64,000 nucleotides of DNA from Clostridia bacterium (GTDB taxonomy: Bacteria > Bacillota_A > Clostridia > Oscillospirales > CAG-272). The stretch spans positions 1 to 64,000 of the forward strand of contig JAFVXC010000009.1 in assembly GCA_017501345.1 (NCBI GenBank), written 5' to 3'. Every line of letters starts with the position of its first letter. The stretch's first letter is position 1. The notes below the pieces were generated by a model. It was given only the letters and a program-made list of their open reading frames with translations, ran no database searches and was not told where the DNA came from. The position numbers were made by a program, and so were the translations under genes. This document shows positions 15,880 to 23,904 of the stretch, in pieces.

Positions 15880-16995
15880 ATGGCAGAAGAAATCAAGCTG
15901 TCCGATGCTGCGGACATTGAAGTAGATAAAAATATGATCATCGAGACCTCGTTTCCCGAGACCGATGTAAAATTTTACGATGTACGAAAGCCCCCGTTCT
16001 CACTCTATAATTTTTATGAGCCCGAGACCGAGCCGATCTTCCACCGTCTCCCCGTCGAGGTAGCGGCGAATACGAACCCCGGTGTCGTGAAGCTCGAGCG
16101 CAAGTCTGCGGGCGGACGCGTGAAATTCACCACCGATTCGCAGTATATCATTCTGCGCGCCGAGTACGCGGCGGTCGGCCGTGCCACGCATATGACGCTC
16201 GAGATGAGCGCGGGCTTCGACATTTATCTCGACGATCCCGATTCGACGAGATTTCTGAAGCCCCTTCTCCCGCCCTACAGTACAGCCGACAGCTATGAGC
16301 AGATCATACGCTTTGACGGACGGAAGGAGCGGAGCTACGTCATCCATTTCCCGCTTCAGTCGATCGTGAAGAACGTCTACATCGGCGTCCAGGAGGATGC
16401 GACCTTAAAGGAGGGAAGACCCTACCGCAATCAGAAGCCCGTCGTGATCTACGGCTCGTCGATCGTGCACGGAACGGCGGCGACCCGTCCCGGGCTTTGC
16501 TATCCGAATATCCTCTCGCGCAGGCTGAATATGAACTGCGTCAACCTCGGCTTTTCGGGAAATGCAAAGGGAGAAACTGCGATCGCCGAATATATGGCAT
16601 CCCTTCCGATGTGTATGTTCATTTGTGACTACGACCACAACGCACCGACGGTCGAGCATCTGAAGGAGACGCATCAGAGGCTGTACGACATTATCAGGGC
16701 GAAGAATCCCGATATTCCGTATATAATGATCTCGAAACCAAACGTTGCGACACAGAACAGGGCTGCCTGCTATGCCCGTCGTGACGTCATCATCGATACC
16801 TTCCGTTATGCACGTGCAAAGGGTGACCGAAACGTCTACTATATCGACGGCGAGACCTTCTTCCTCGGCAAGTACGAGACCGATTGCACGATGGACGGTA
16901 CCCACCCGCAGGATCTCGGCTTCACGCTGATGGCGGATAAGATCGAGAGCGTAATGCGCCGTGCGATGATGTACTACGACTGCTTCGCTGATTGA
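15880..16995 (+). CDS. GxDLY/SGNH-type hydrolase, paralog 3
   Basis: 371 residues from the ATG at 15880, chosen because GGAGG at 15867-15871 is 8 bp away; the alternative ATG at 15874 would be only 2 bp away. It has a longer N-terminal extension than its two neighbours and is more diverged: GFDIYLDD for the GxDLY motif, GSSIVHG with Ser194, and DGTHPQD with Asp339/His342. The conserved DYDHNAP block III is kept. It starts 15 bp after paralog 2, so it is clearly in the same operon. Divergence suggests a different ester substrate or position. Confidence 0.87.
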   Translation: MAEEIKLSDAADIEVDKNMIIETSFPETDVKFYDVRKPPFSLYNFYEPETEPIFHRLPVEVAANTNPGVVKLERKSAGGRVKFTTDSQYIILRAEYAAVGRATHMTLEMSAGFDIYLDDPDSTRFLKPLLPPYSTADSYEQIIRFDGRKERSYVIHFPLQSIVKNVYIGVQEDATLKEGRPYRNQKPVVIYGSSIVHGTAATRPGLCYPNILSRRLNMNCVNLGFSGNAKGETAIAEYMASLPMCMFICDYDHNAPTVEHLKETHQRLYDIIRAKNPDIPYIMISKPNVATQNRAACYARRDVIIDTFRYARAKGDRNVYYIDGETFFLGKYETDCTMDGTHPQDLGFTLMADKIESVMRRAMMYYDCFAD

Positions 16996-17014
16996 CAGCA
17001 GTCGGGGAATCCTT

Positions 17015-17455
17015 ATGATACGAAGCAAAAAAGAGGCGAGACTGCTATCCGGAGAAACGCTGGCATATCTCGGCGACAGTGTGATCGAGCTTTGTGTACG
17101 CTCCTATCTCGTTGAACGTGGGATCGCGCAGTCGGGAGATCTTAACCGTGCATCCCTGGCGTTCGTCAGTGCAACGGCACAGGCCGAGGCGGTGCGGCGC
17201 ATTTTGCCCATTCTCTCCGAGGATGAGCTCGGAGTATACCGTCGCGCACACAACAAAGGACACATCCAGAATGTTCCCCGCAGTGCGACGGTCGGACAGT
17301 ATCGTGCCGCAACGGGAATGGAGGCGCTGTTTGGCTATCTCTATCTCGCAGGTGAGCTTTCGAGAATACGCGAGCTCTTTCTCGTCGGTTATCCCGAGAC
17401 GGAGGGAGCGGAGCCGATTGGATTTTCCGTAGACCGTCCTGTCCCTACGGAATAA
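17015..17455 (+). CDS. mrnC: Mini-ribonuclease III (23S rRNA maturation)
   Basis: 146 residues: an RNase III catalytic domain without a dsRNA-binding domain, which defines Mini-III. The signature AYLGDSVIEL carries the catalytic Asp21 and Glu25, and the distal ATGMEALFGYLYL segment supplies the second acidic pair. In Bacillus this enzyme trims the ends of 23S rRNA precursor in the cytoplasm. It starts 19 bp after the third hydrolase and its own ribosome binding site is weak, so it is probably read through from there. In many Firmicutes it lies beside cysS instead. Confidence 0.9.
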   Translation: MIRSKKEARLLSGETLAYLGDSVIELCVRSYLVERGIAQSGDLNRASLAFVSATAQAEAVRRILPILSEDELGVYRRAHNKGHIQNVPRSATVGQYRAATGMEALFGYLYLAGELSRIRELFLVGYPETEGAEPIGFSVDRPVPTE

Positions 17456-17499
17456 AGACACGAAAAAGGAAAATACTACAGAAAAGAAGGAGTATAACG

Positions 17500-18006
17500 A
17501 TGAACCATCCTAAGATTGCAATCAAGGTTAAGAATTATGGCACGATGACGGCGGAGCTCTATCCCGAGTACGCACCGAAGACCGTCGAGAATTTCCTTTC
17601 TCTGATCGAGAAGGACTTTTTCAGAGGACTGATCTTCCACCGCGTGATCAAGGGCTTTATGATCCAGGGCGGTGGCTATACGGCAGATTTCTCGAGCCGT
17701 GAGACCGGCGCGATCGTTGGCGAATTTGCCGCAAACGGTTGCCTCGATAACACCCTGCGCCACACGCGCGGCGTCCTGTCGATGGCACGTACCTCCGATC
17801 CCGATTCGGCATCGTCGCAGTTCTTCGTGATGCACGCAGACGCGCCGCATCTCGACGGACAGTATGCGGGCTTCGGTAAGCTCACGGACGGATTTGACGT
17901 GCTCGACAAAATCGCAACGACGAAGACCGGTGCGATCAGCTACTACGTGCAGGACGTTCCGAAGGAGACTGTTGAGATCGAGACGATCGAGCTCCTTGCA
18001 GAGTAA
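17500..18006 (+). CDS. Cyclophilin-type peptidyl-prolyl cis-trans isomerase
   Basis: 168 residues, a single cyclophilin domain. The active-site residues are visible: Phe46-His47-Arg48, Phe53 and Gln56 (GFMIQGG), then SMARTSDPDSASSQFFV and a Trp-less final strand. No signal peptide, so it is a cytosolic folding catalyst. AAGGAG lies upstream of the ATG. It is followed within 20 bp by the small FTR-like gene. Confidence 0.93.
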   Translation: MNHPKIAIKVKNYGTMTAELYPEYAPKTVENFLSLIEKDFFRGLIFHRVIKGFMIQGGGYTADFSSRETGAIVGEFAANGCLDNTLRHTRGVLSMARTSDPDSASSQFFVMHADAPHLDGQYAGFGKLTDGFDVLDKIATTKTGAISYYVQDVPKETVEIETIELLAE

Positions 18007-18026
18007 GAATGGGAGGGAGGCCGCGT

Positions 18027-18227
18027 ATGGCAAAGATCCGTCTGAACGAAAACGAGGAGATCGTCAAAACGATCAAGGAGGGCCTTGAGCGCACGGGAGG
18101 ATATTGTCCTTGCCGTCTCGAGCGCACGCCCGAAACGAAATGTATGTGCAAGGAATTTAAGGAGCAGGTCGCGGACCCGAATTTTGAGGGCTACTGCCAT
18201 TGCCTCCTATATTACAAGCAAAAATGA
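18027..18227 (+). CDS. Ferredoxin-thioredoxin reductase catalytic subunit-like protein
   Basis: 66 residues from the ATG at 18027, which has GGGAGGGAGG upstream; an ATG at 18009 lies before that site and is less likely. Six cysteines form the family pattern: C27-P-C29, C39-M-C41 and C57-H-C59, expected to hold a [4Fe-4S] cluster next to a redox-active disulfide. The spacing (CPC-x9-CMC-x15-CHC) differs from the plant and cyanobacterial enzyme but the CPC...CHC frame is intact. The family moves electrons from ferredoxin to thioredoxin. The next gene, 16 bp away, is a thioredoxin, which supports that role. No variable subunit is present. Confidence 0.85.
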   Translation: MAKIRLNENEEIVKTIKEGLERTGGYCPCRLERTPETKCMCKEFKEQVADPNFEGYCHCLLYYKQK

Positions 18228-18243
18228 TACGGAGGAATCAATT

Positions 18244-18564
18244 ATGGTAACGAAGCTGACGAACGAGAGCTTTGAAAACGAGGCTCTGAACAGTGATATC
18301 CCCGTCCTTGTGGATTTCTACGCCGATTGGTGCGGCCCGTGTAAGATGCTGGCGCCCGCCGTCGAGCGGATCTCGGAGCGCTATGCGGGGAAGGTCAAGG
18401 TTTGCAAGGTGAACGTCGACGAAGCGTATCCCGTTGCCGCGACCTTCGGTATTCAAAGCATTCCGACGCTGATCGTTTTTCGGGATGGCGAGATCAAGGA
18501 GAAGTCGATTGGACTTGTTTCCGAGAATGAGCTTGCCGCGATGATTGATCGGGCACTCGGGTAA
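18244..18564 (+). CDS. trxA: Thioredoxin
   Basis: 106 residues, a single thioredoxin fold with the canonical active site WCGPC (Cys30, Cys33) and the cis-proline loop SIPTLIVF. ACGGAGGAA precedes the ATG at 18244. It lies directly behind the FTR-like protein and is its likely redox partner; no NADPH-dependent thioredoxin reductase is nearby. A strong terminator follows. Confidence 0.95.
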   Translation: MVTKLTNESFENEALNSDIPVLVDFYADWCGPCKMLAPAVERISERYAGKVKVCKVNVDEAYPVAATFGIQSIPTLIVFRDGEIKEKSIGLVSENELAAMIDRALG

Positions 18565-18580
18565 GAGCTTTCCAAAATAC

Positions 18581-18616
18581 AAAAGGCGTTTCGCAAAACT
18601 GCGAAACGCCTTTTTT
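18581..18616. terminator. Terminator between trxA and ileS
   Basis: A 13-bp perfect stem (18583-18595 with 18600-18612), four-base loop and six T on the plus strand. It has A-rich flanks on the other side, so it can serve both converging genes. Confidence 0.9.
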
Positions 18617-18644
18617 CAGTTGATTCAGTTGATTCGATTCAGAA

Positions 18645-21600
18645 TCACACTCTGCGGAGCAGAACGGTGAGCTTTGCACCGTCGAGGTCGATCTCGCCCG
18701 TGAATTCGGGCTCCTTGACCTCTGCAAAGGTCGCGAGCAGATCGGAAGCGAGCTGCTCCTTCTTTTCGTCGATGACGGATGCGAGAAGCTCTGCATCGGT
18801 CACGAACTGTACGTAAATGCGGTCGGAAACGTCAAAGCCCGCGTTCTTACGGAAGACCTGGCACTGACGAACGATGTCGCGGCAGATGCCTGCGCGCATC
18901 AGCTCCTCGGAGATCTCGCAGTCAAGCGCAACGAAGCCGTCCGCATCCTTGTGGACTGCGATGCTGCCCTTCGACTTCGATTCAACCGTGAATACGTCTG
19001 CGGGGATGTCGGAGAGACCGAGCGACTCGATCGAGATCGCCTCACCCTTCGATACTTTGTCGGCGAGCGTCTGCTGGGTCTCGTCGTCGAGGCTTGCGAG
19101 GTACGCCTTGACGGGATTTGCCTGCGCCTTCAGGACGCGTCCTGCAACCTTGAAATTGACCGTGAGGTAATTGCTTTCGAGTGCCGAGGTGTCCTCGAGC
19201 TCCTTGATCTCGCCAACATTCATCTCGGAGAGAATGACCGCTCCGAACGCACCGATTGCCGCGTGATTCGTTTCGGTTGCCGAAACGTACATCGTGGGAA
19301 GGGGCTGACGCACCTTGATCTGCTTTTCGTTGCGGAGCTTCAGACCGAGCGAGATCAATTCACGTGCGGTTTCAACGTTCCGGAGAATGCCGTCGTCCGT
19401 GCCTGCGAGATTTGCGGGAACGGTCGGATACTTGCTGAGAAGCACCGAATTCTCGACCTCGTTTTCGGAGTAGCCCTTGACGAAGGTCTGCCATACCGCC
19501 TCGGTCATAAAGGGAATGATCGGAGCCATTGCGCCCGTGATGGTCTTTACTGCGTAGTAAAGCACTGCGTATGCGTTCATCTTATCCTCGTCGCACTCGG
19601 ACTTCCAGAAGCGTGCGCGGTTGACGCGGACGTAGAAGTTCGAGATGTCGTTGACGAAGCTCTCAAACGCGACGATGATCTCACGGGTGGTGTAATTGCC
19701 GAAGTGCTCGCGGCAGGTCGCGATGAACTCGTTCGTTTTAAGAACGAGCCAGCGGTCGACATCGCAAAGGCGCGAGTAGTCGAGCTTCGAGAGGTCGATC
19801 TTGACGTCGTCGATATCGGCGTAGGTCGCGAAGAAGGTGCAGAGGTTCCAGTAGCCGAGGAGCTTACGCTTCGCCTCGTCGCCCAGGTTGAAGCCGAAGC
19901 GGACATCGGTCGAGGTCGGGGAGGAGGCGTAGATGTAACGCGATGCGTCTGCGCCAATCTTGTCAGCCGCCTCGTCAAAGCGGATCATAAAGCCGGTCTT
20001 CGAGAACTTCGAGCCGTCCTCCGAAACGACGACCGAGTAGGTGCCGACGCGCTCGTAGGGGGGCTCGTCCACGAGAACGGTGGACATAAAGAGCATCGAG
20101 TAGAACCACAGACGGATCTGCTCCTTCATTTCGAGGACGTATTCTGCGGGGAAGTACTGCTTCCAGTAGTCCTTGTCGGAGAAATACTTGATCGTCGAGA
20201 AGGGAACGATGCCCGCGTCGAGCCATACGTCACCGACCTGCGGGATTCTTTCGACGGGCTTACCGCAGCCGTCACACTTCACGAGGACCTTGTCGATCCA
20301 CGGGCGGTGGAGATGCGGGATCTCGTCAACAGCCTCGGGATTGACCGCCTTTTCGCGGAGCTCCTCCTTCGAGCCGATCACGGTCAGCTTTCCGCAGTCG
20401 GGGCACTTGTAAAAGGGAAGGGGAAGACCGTAGTAGCGCTTTCTCGAAATGTTCCAGTCGGACATATTCGTGAGCCAGTCCTCCATACGCTTGCCCTGGT
20501 AGGGCGGATCCCAATGCACCTTGCGTGCGTTGCGGATGAGGCGCGGACGGAGCTCGTCGACGCTGATCGCCCATTCCTTGACGAGACGGAAGACGATCTC
20601 TCTCTTACATCTCCAGCAAACGGGGTAGGAGTGCTTGATCTTTGCAATGTAGAAGAGCTTGTCGCGCTTCTTCAGCTCTTCAAATACCTCGTCCTTGACC
20701 TCCTGCGCCTTCTTGCCCGAGTAGAAGCCGAAGCCGTCGTAGAATACGCCGTATTCGTCGATCGGGATGACGTTCGGGAGACCGACCTTCTGTCCGAGAT
20801 CAAAGTCCTCGGCACCGCATCCGGGTGCGATGTGAACGACACCACAGCCGTCGTCGGCGGTAACCTCGTCCCACAGAACGATCTTATGCTCGAATGCGAG
20901 AGCGGGAAACTCCTCAAAGCAGGTCTCGTAAAGGGTACCCTCAAGGGTCTCGCCCTTAAAGGTATCGAGCACCTCGGTGCCGTCCTTCTTTGCAAACTTC
21001 TGATTGAAGTAAGCCTCGCCCGCGATCAGCGGATAGGGAGCATCGGTGCAATTAAACTTTACATAGTTCATCTCGGGGTTGACCGCGAGTGCGACGTTCG
21101 CAGAGAGTGTCCACGGGGTGGTCGTCCAGACGAGAATACGCGCGCCCTTGTGGGGGCCGTCGAGGATTGGCAGACGGAAGAAGACCGAGTCGTGCTCGAC
21201 CTCCTTATAGGAGCCGGTCATCTCGTGCTCAGAGAGGGAGGTGCCGCAACGGACGCACCACGGCATCGGCTTGTAGACCTCCTTGATCCAGCCGCTTTCG
21301 TGGCACTTATGGAGGAATGCCCAGATTCCGGTGATGTTTTCGTCGGTGTAGGTGTAGTAGCTGTTATCCCAGTCCATCCACTGACCGAGACGCTTTGACT
21401 GCTCGGTGATGATGGCGGAGCAACGGCGGACACGCTCGATGCACTTGTCGGTGAACTTGTCAAGACCGTATTCCTCAATGTCGTGCTTGGTCTGGAAGCC
21501 GAGCTCCTTCTCGACCTCGACCTCGACCCAAAGGCCCTGTGCGTCAAAGCCGTTGCGGTAGTGGGTGTCGTAGCCGTTCATTGCGTGGTACTTGATAAAG

Positions 21601-21800
21601 GTATCCTTCAGAGTGCGTCCCCAGACGTGGTGAACGCCCATCGGGTTGTTTGCCGTGATCGGGCCGTCGATGAAGCGGAACTTCGGACCGTTTTCATTTT
21701 GTTTTTTCAGTGCGTGGAAGCAGTCGTTGTCCTCCCAGAATTTGAGAGTTTCCTTTTCGCTTTCCACAAAGGGATAAGGCGCGTGCAGCTTGCTTTGCAT
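18645..21800 (-). CDS. ileS: Isoleucyl-tRNA synthetase, divergent class
   Basis: 1051 residues, full length for a type-2-like IleRS. The HIGH signature is present as NNPMGVHHVWG, followed by NGFDAQGLWVEVEVEKELGF where typical enzymes have GWDTHGLPVE. The KMSKS loop reads GSKFSKTG. The connective CP1 editing domain, the zinc-type CxxC pairs (CVRC; CWRC; CPDC) and an anticodon-binding C-terminal half follow. The enzyme charges tRNA-Ile in the cytoplasm. The signature changes place it in a separate clade, and specificity for Ile is by overall similarity. The promoter is at 21885-21913. The leader of about 75 nt has no T-box. Confidence 0.85.
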   Translation of the reverse strand: MQSKLHAPYPFVESEKETLKFWEDNDCFHALKKQNENGPKFRFIDGPITANNPMGVHHVWGRTLKDTFIKYHAMNGYDTHYRNGFDAQGLWVEVEVEKELGFQTKHDIEEYGLDKFTDKCIERVRRCSAIITEQSKRLGQWMDWDNSYYTYTDENITGIWAFLHKCHESGWIKEVYKPMPWCVRCGTSLSEHEMTGSYKEVEHDSVFFRLPILDGPHKGARILVWTTTPWTLSANVALAVNPEMNYVKFNCTDAPYPLIAGEAYFNQKFAKKDGTEVLDTFKGETLEGTLYETCFEEFPALAFEHKIVLWDEVTADDGCGVVHIAPGCGAEDFDLGQKVGLPNVIPIDEYGVFYDGFGFYSGKKAQEVKDEVFEELKKRDKLFYIAKIKHSYPVCWRCKREIVFRLVKEWAISVDELRPRLIRNARKVHWDPPYQGKRMEDWLTNMSDWNISRKRYYGLPLPFYKCPDCGKLTVIGSKEELREKAVNPEAVDEIPHLHRPWIDKVLVKCDGCGKPVERIPQVGDVWLDAGIVPFSTIKYFSDKDYWKQYFPAEYVLEMKEQIRLWFYSMLFMSTVLVDEPPYERVGTYSVVVSEDGSKFSKTGFMIRFDEAADKIGADASRYIYASSPTSTDVRFGFNLGDEAKRKLLGYWNLCTFFATYADIDDVKIDLSKLDYSRLCDVDRWLVLKTNEFIATCREHFGNYTTREIIVAFESFVNDISNFYVRVNRARFWKSECDEDKMNAYAVLYYAVKTITGAMAPIIPFMTEAVWQTFVKGYSENEVENSVLLSKYPTVPANLAGTDDGILRNVETARELISLGLKLRNEKQIKVRQPLPTMYVSATETNHAAIGAFGAVILSEMNVGEIKELEDTSALESNYLTVNFKVAGRVLKAQANPVKAYLASLDDETQQTLADKVSKGEAISIESLGLSDIPADVFTVESKSKGSIAVHKDADGFVALDCEISEELMRAGICRDIVRQCQVFRKNAGFDVSDRIYVQFVTDAELLASVIDEKKEQLASDLLATFAEVKEPEFTGEIDLDGAKLTVLLRRV

Positions 21801-21884
21801 TGTTGTAGATTCCTTTCGAGCAAATCGGGGTTTCGATTTTTATATGTGTTTTTGTTTTACATAAAAATACAAATATACTATTAT

Positions 21885-21913
21885 AGTATAGCACAACGAG
21901 GGACGCTTGTCAA
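21885..21913 (-). promoter_or_regulatory. ileS promoter
   Basis: Minus-strand TTGACA (21908-21913), 17-bp spacer, TATACT (21885-21890). Confidence 0.85.
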
Positions 21914-21996
21914 TAGATTTTTCAGATTGAATGTGCGTGAATTGCGGGATTGAAGGTTCGCGCGTACGCGGTGGATGAGGCGAAACAGACGAGACG

Positions 21997-22020
21997 AAAA
22001 AAGCCGCCTCATAGCGGCGG
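21997..22020. repeat. Duplicated terminator arm, left copy
   Basis: The 24 bases starting AAAAAAGCCGCC and ending GCGGCGG are identical to 22290-22313. Here the T-rich right end of the hairpin is missing, so only the right-hand copy is a full terminator. Confidence 0.85.
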
Positions 22021-22289
22021 CGATTGTGAGCCTCTCCCCTCGGGAGAGGTGGCGGCGAAGCCGACGGAGGGGGTAAAAGAGGCAATCCTCCGCGCTGTCA
22101 TCCTGAGTGGCGATAGCGGCAAAGACGAGCAAAAGGCTCCCTCCGGGAGGGAGCTCCCGCGTTAGCGGGTGAGGGAGAGCGCGAAAAGAATGAAGTGCTA
22201 CTAAAATTCATCGTTACGCAGGCTCCTTCCACCACTTCGTGGTCCCCCTCCCTCCCGGAGGGAGGCTTTTGTAGAGCGACTCAATGAAT
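22021..22289. repeat. Palindromic repeat island
   Basis: The roughly 270 bp between the two identical 24-bp copies contain a GAGCCTCTCCC/GGGAGAGG hairpin with GGCGAAGCC, then the MITE-like element at 22132-22270. No coding sequence is seen. The direct repeats on both sides look like a target-site duplication. Confidence 0.7.
22132..22270. mobile_element. MITE-like palindromic element, copy 2
   Basis: Inverted ends AAAGGCTCCCTCCGGGAGG and CCTCCCGGAGGGAGGCTTT (18 of 19 match). Internal phrases are shared with 4861-5076, but this copy is about 75 bp shorter in the right arm. No transposase is encoded. Confidence 0.75.
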
Positions 22290-22318
22290 AAAAAAGCCGC
22301 CTCATAGCGGCGGCTTTT
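22290..22318 (-). terminator. Terminator of the ribbon-helix-helix gene
   Basis: AAAAGCCGCCGCTATGAGGCGGCTTTTTT on the minus strand is a hairpin plus six T overlapping the stop codon of the gene. The same hairpin without its full end recurs at 21997-22020. Confidence 0.8.
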
Positions 22319-22511
22319 ACGAGATATCGGAATCGGGTTTCTTGGTAGAATCATTTTCGTCCAAGTTTTTTAATGCGTATTCGCAACACTGCACGACGAG
22401 ATTGTTTAATGATACACCCTTCGCTTGGGCGAGCTTTTCCATTTCCTTTATAAGGTTTGCGGGCATACGAAATGTCTTGTTTATATACTCGGCTTTTTTT
22501 ACTTTGAACAT
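22317..22511 (-). CDS. Small ribbon-helix-helix (Arc/CopG-like) DNA-binding protein
   Basis: 64 residues from the ATG at 22511, which has GGGAGGGG in front; an in-frame ATG 33 bp upstream lacks one. A short strand (INKTFRMP) followed by two helices (ANLIKEMEKLAQAKG and SLNNLVVQCCEYALKNL) is the Arc/CopG ribbon-helix-helix pattern, which binds DNA as a dimer. No toxin gene is adjacent on this strand, so a chromosomal regulator is as likely as an orphan antitoxin. A TATAAT lies 29 bp upstream of the ATG, but its -35 is poor. The region is AT-richer than the flanks. Confidence 0.75.
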   Translation of the reverse strand: MFKVKKAEYINKTFRMPANLIKEMEKLAQAKGVSLNNLVVQCCEYALKNLDENDSTKKPDSDIS

Positions 22512-22604
22512 AGAGCACCCCTCCCTTTTGTATATATTATACACTGAGTCTGCGCAAAAATATACACCTCAATTTAACGCTAATATTTTCAGTGCAATTT
22601 ACAC

Positions 22605-22633
22605 TTGACTTTTTTGAAGAACTGTGCTAAACT
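22605..22633 (+). promoter_or_regulatory. Promoter of the basic small-protein gene
   Basis: TTGACT (22605-22610), 17-bp spacer, TAAACT (22628-22633), diverging from the ribbon-helix-helix gene. Confidence 0.55.
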
Positions 22634-22678
22634 AATATTGTACTATAAATCATTAGCGGTGAGAAAGGCGACGATTCA

Positions 22679-23095
22679 ATGCTACACGAAAGACATTTCA
22701 GACGGAACAAGCTTCGCGTTACAAAGGATTCGATCATATGGCGCGGGGTTTCTTATAGAAAAAGATATTTCCTCCGTAGGGTCTATTACTATCTTCACGC
22801 CCGACCGCACCTTCTGAAAAAGCCCGCATATCGGTGTCTCTATGAGGAGAGCCTGAACCGTCAGGTGGAACTGATATGGCGCGAGTTTCCGAACAAAGAG
22901 AAGGGACCGGATTGTTATCGTGAGTTGATCAAAATCCTTGCAGATCTCAGCGTTCAGCACAACGGCAAGAACGGCTCGAATCTCACAAGGGGCGCACTGA
23001 ACGAATATCTGCGTTACAGACGGCGGGTATGGGGATGCGCGGGACGCAGTTGTACGCGCGGCTGTGAAAAAGCCAATACAGATCAAAAGAGCTGA
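22679..23095 (+). CDS. Hypothetical basic protein
   Basis: 138 residues, very rich in Arg and Lys at the N-terminus. The middle segment (LNRQVELIWREFP and DCYRELIKILADLS) looks helical, and the C-terminal part has four Cys (WGCAGRSCTRGCEK contains three). Support for a real gene: a promoter-like site 46 bp upstream, a stop that runs straight into a strong terminator, and no better reading frame here. Against: the ribosome binding site is weak and no family is recognised. A decayed mobile-element gene is an alternative. Confidence 0.45.
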   Translation: MLHERHFRRNKLRVTKDSIIWRGVSYRKRYFLRRVYYYLHARPHLLKKPAYRCLYEESLNRQVELIWREFPNKEKGPDCYRELIKILADLSVQHNGKNGSNLTRGALNEYLRYRRRVWGCAGRSCTRGCEKANTDQKS

Positions 23096-23125
23096 GTCAA
23101 CGACAGACTCAGCTCTTTTGTTCGT
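23085..23125. terminator. Terminator between the basic protein gene and trmO
   Basis: A 14-bp perfect stem (23085-23098 with 23106-23119) with A and T runs on both sides; bidirectional. Confidence 0.85.
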
Positions 23126-23135
23126 TCTATACTGA

Positions 23136-23870
23136 TTATTCCACCCACACGACGGTGAGGGTACCGTTTTCGACGCGGAAGCAGATCTCGTGTCCCGCAA
23201 AGGGGAATCCATAGACGCGCTCAGGATCGTTCTGGTAGGCAGGTCGCGGATCCTCGGAGAGGATCTCGAGGATCGAGCTGTGCTTGTCCTTTGGGAGCTT
23301 TTCGAGGAGCTCCTGCGGAAATTCCACCTTCAGTCGGTAATCGAATTTTTCGTCCGCGAAGCCGCCGATGGCATCGGGGTGGGAATCGGTGAAGGGAAGG
23401 TAGGGCTTGATGTCGAGGATCGGGGTTCCGTTCATCAGATCCGCTCCCGAAACGACGAGGACGGTTTCGCCGTTTTCCTCGGTGCGCACGCCGAGGAGCT
23501 TGACGGACGAAAGTCCGATCGGATTTGGGCGGAAGGGAGAACGGGTGGCGAATACGCCCATTTTCGTGTTGCCGCCGAGCCGAGGGGGGCGTACGGTGGG
23601 AGTAAAGTGCTCGCCGTCACCCTCGCGCACCGCCTCCGAAAAGAGCCACAGAAGCCAGAGATGCGAAAAATCCTCGATGCCGCGCAGGGCATCGGGGTTT
23701 TGATATTCCTTTGTAAAGCGGATGACGCCCGTGAGAGAGGAGGCGAGCCCGCTCTGCCGCGGGATACCGAATTTCGTCGGGAAATCGGTATAGATATGCC
23801 CGATCACGCGATAGGTGGGAAGCGGAAGCTCCTCGCCGCGGCTGTTTTCAAAGACTTTTTTCAGATCCAT
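23136..23870 (-). CDS. trmO: tRNA (N6-threonylcarbamoyladenosine-37) N6-methyltransferase TrmO
   Basis: 244 residues. The TsaA/TrmO beta-barrel domain is recognisable by GHIYTDFPTKFGIPRQSGL, IEDFSHLWLLWLF, the SAM-site segment GVFATRSPFRPNPIGLS and DIKPYLPFTDS. The enzyme N6-methylates t6A at position 37 of tRNAs for ACY codons, using SAM. A C-terminal extension of about 80 residues matches the second domain of longer TrmO proteins. It lies 34 bp after the sensor kinase gene on the same strand and may be the last gene of that transcript. Confidence 0.9.
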   Translation of the reverse strand: MDLKKVFENSRGEELPLPTYRVIGHIYTDFPTKFGIPRQSGLASSLTGVIRFTKEYQNPDALRGIEDFSHLWLLWLFSEAVREGDGEHFTPTVRPPRLGGNTKMGVFATRSPFRPNPIGLSSVKLLGVRTEENGETVLVVSGADLMNGTPILDIKPYLPFTDSHPDAIGGFADEKFDYRLKVEFPQELLEKLPKDKHSSILEILSEDPRPAYQNDPERVYGFPFAGHEICFRVENGTLTVVWVE

Positions 23871-23904
23871 TTCGTATTGTCTCCTTGCGGTTCTCCCGAA
23901 TGTG

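Noticed and set aside
18951..21398. An 815-codon open frame opposite ileS
   Set aside because: Long only because the codon bias of ileS avoids stops on the other strand; no recognisable domain.
21997..22318. CRISPR array in the repeat-rich region
   Set aside because: The repeats are inverted palindromes and one direct pair, not regularly spaced direct repeats with unique spacers, and no cas gene is nearby.
22317..22511. Toxin-antitoxin operon based on the ribbon-helix-helix protein
   Set aside because: No second gene overlaps or follows it on the same strand; a terminator starts at its stop codon.
22682..23212. A 176-codon open frame opposite the 138-residue basic protein
   Set aside because: It runs through the bidirectional terminator and into trmO and lacks a ribosome binding site.
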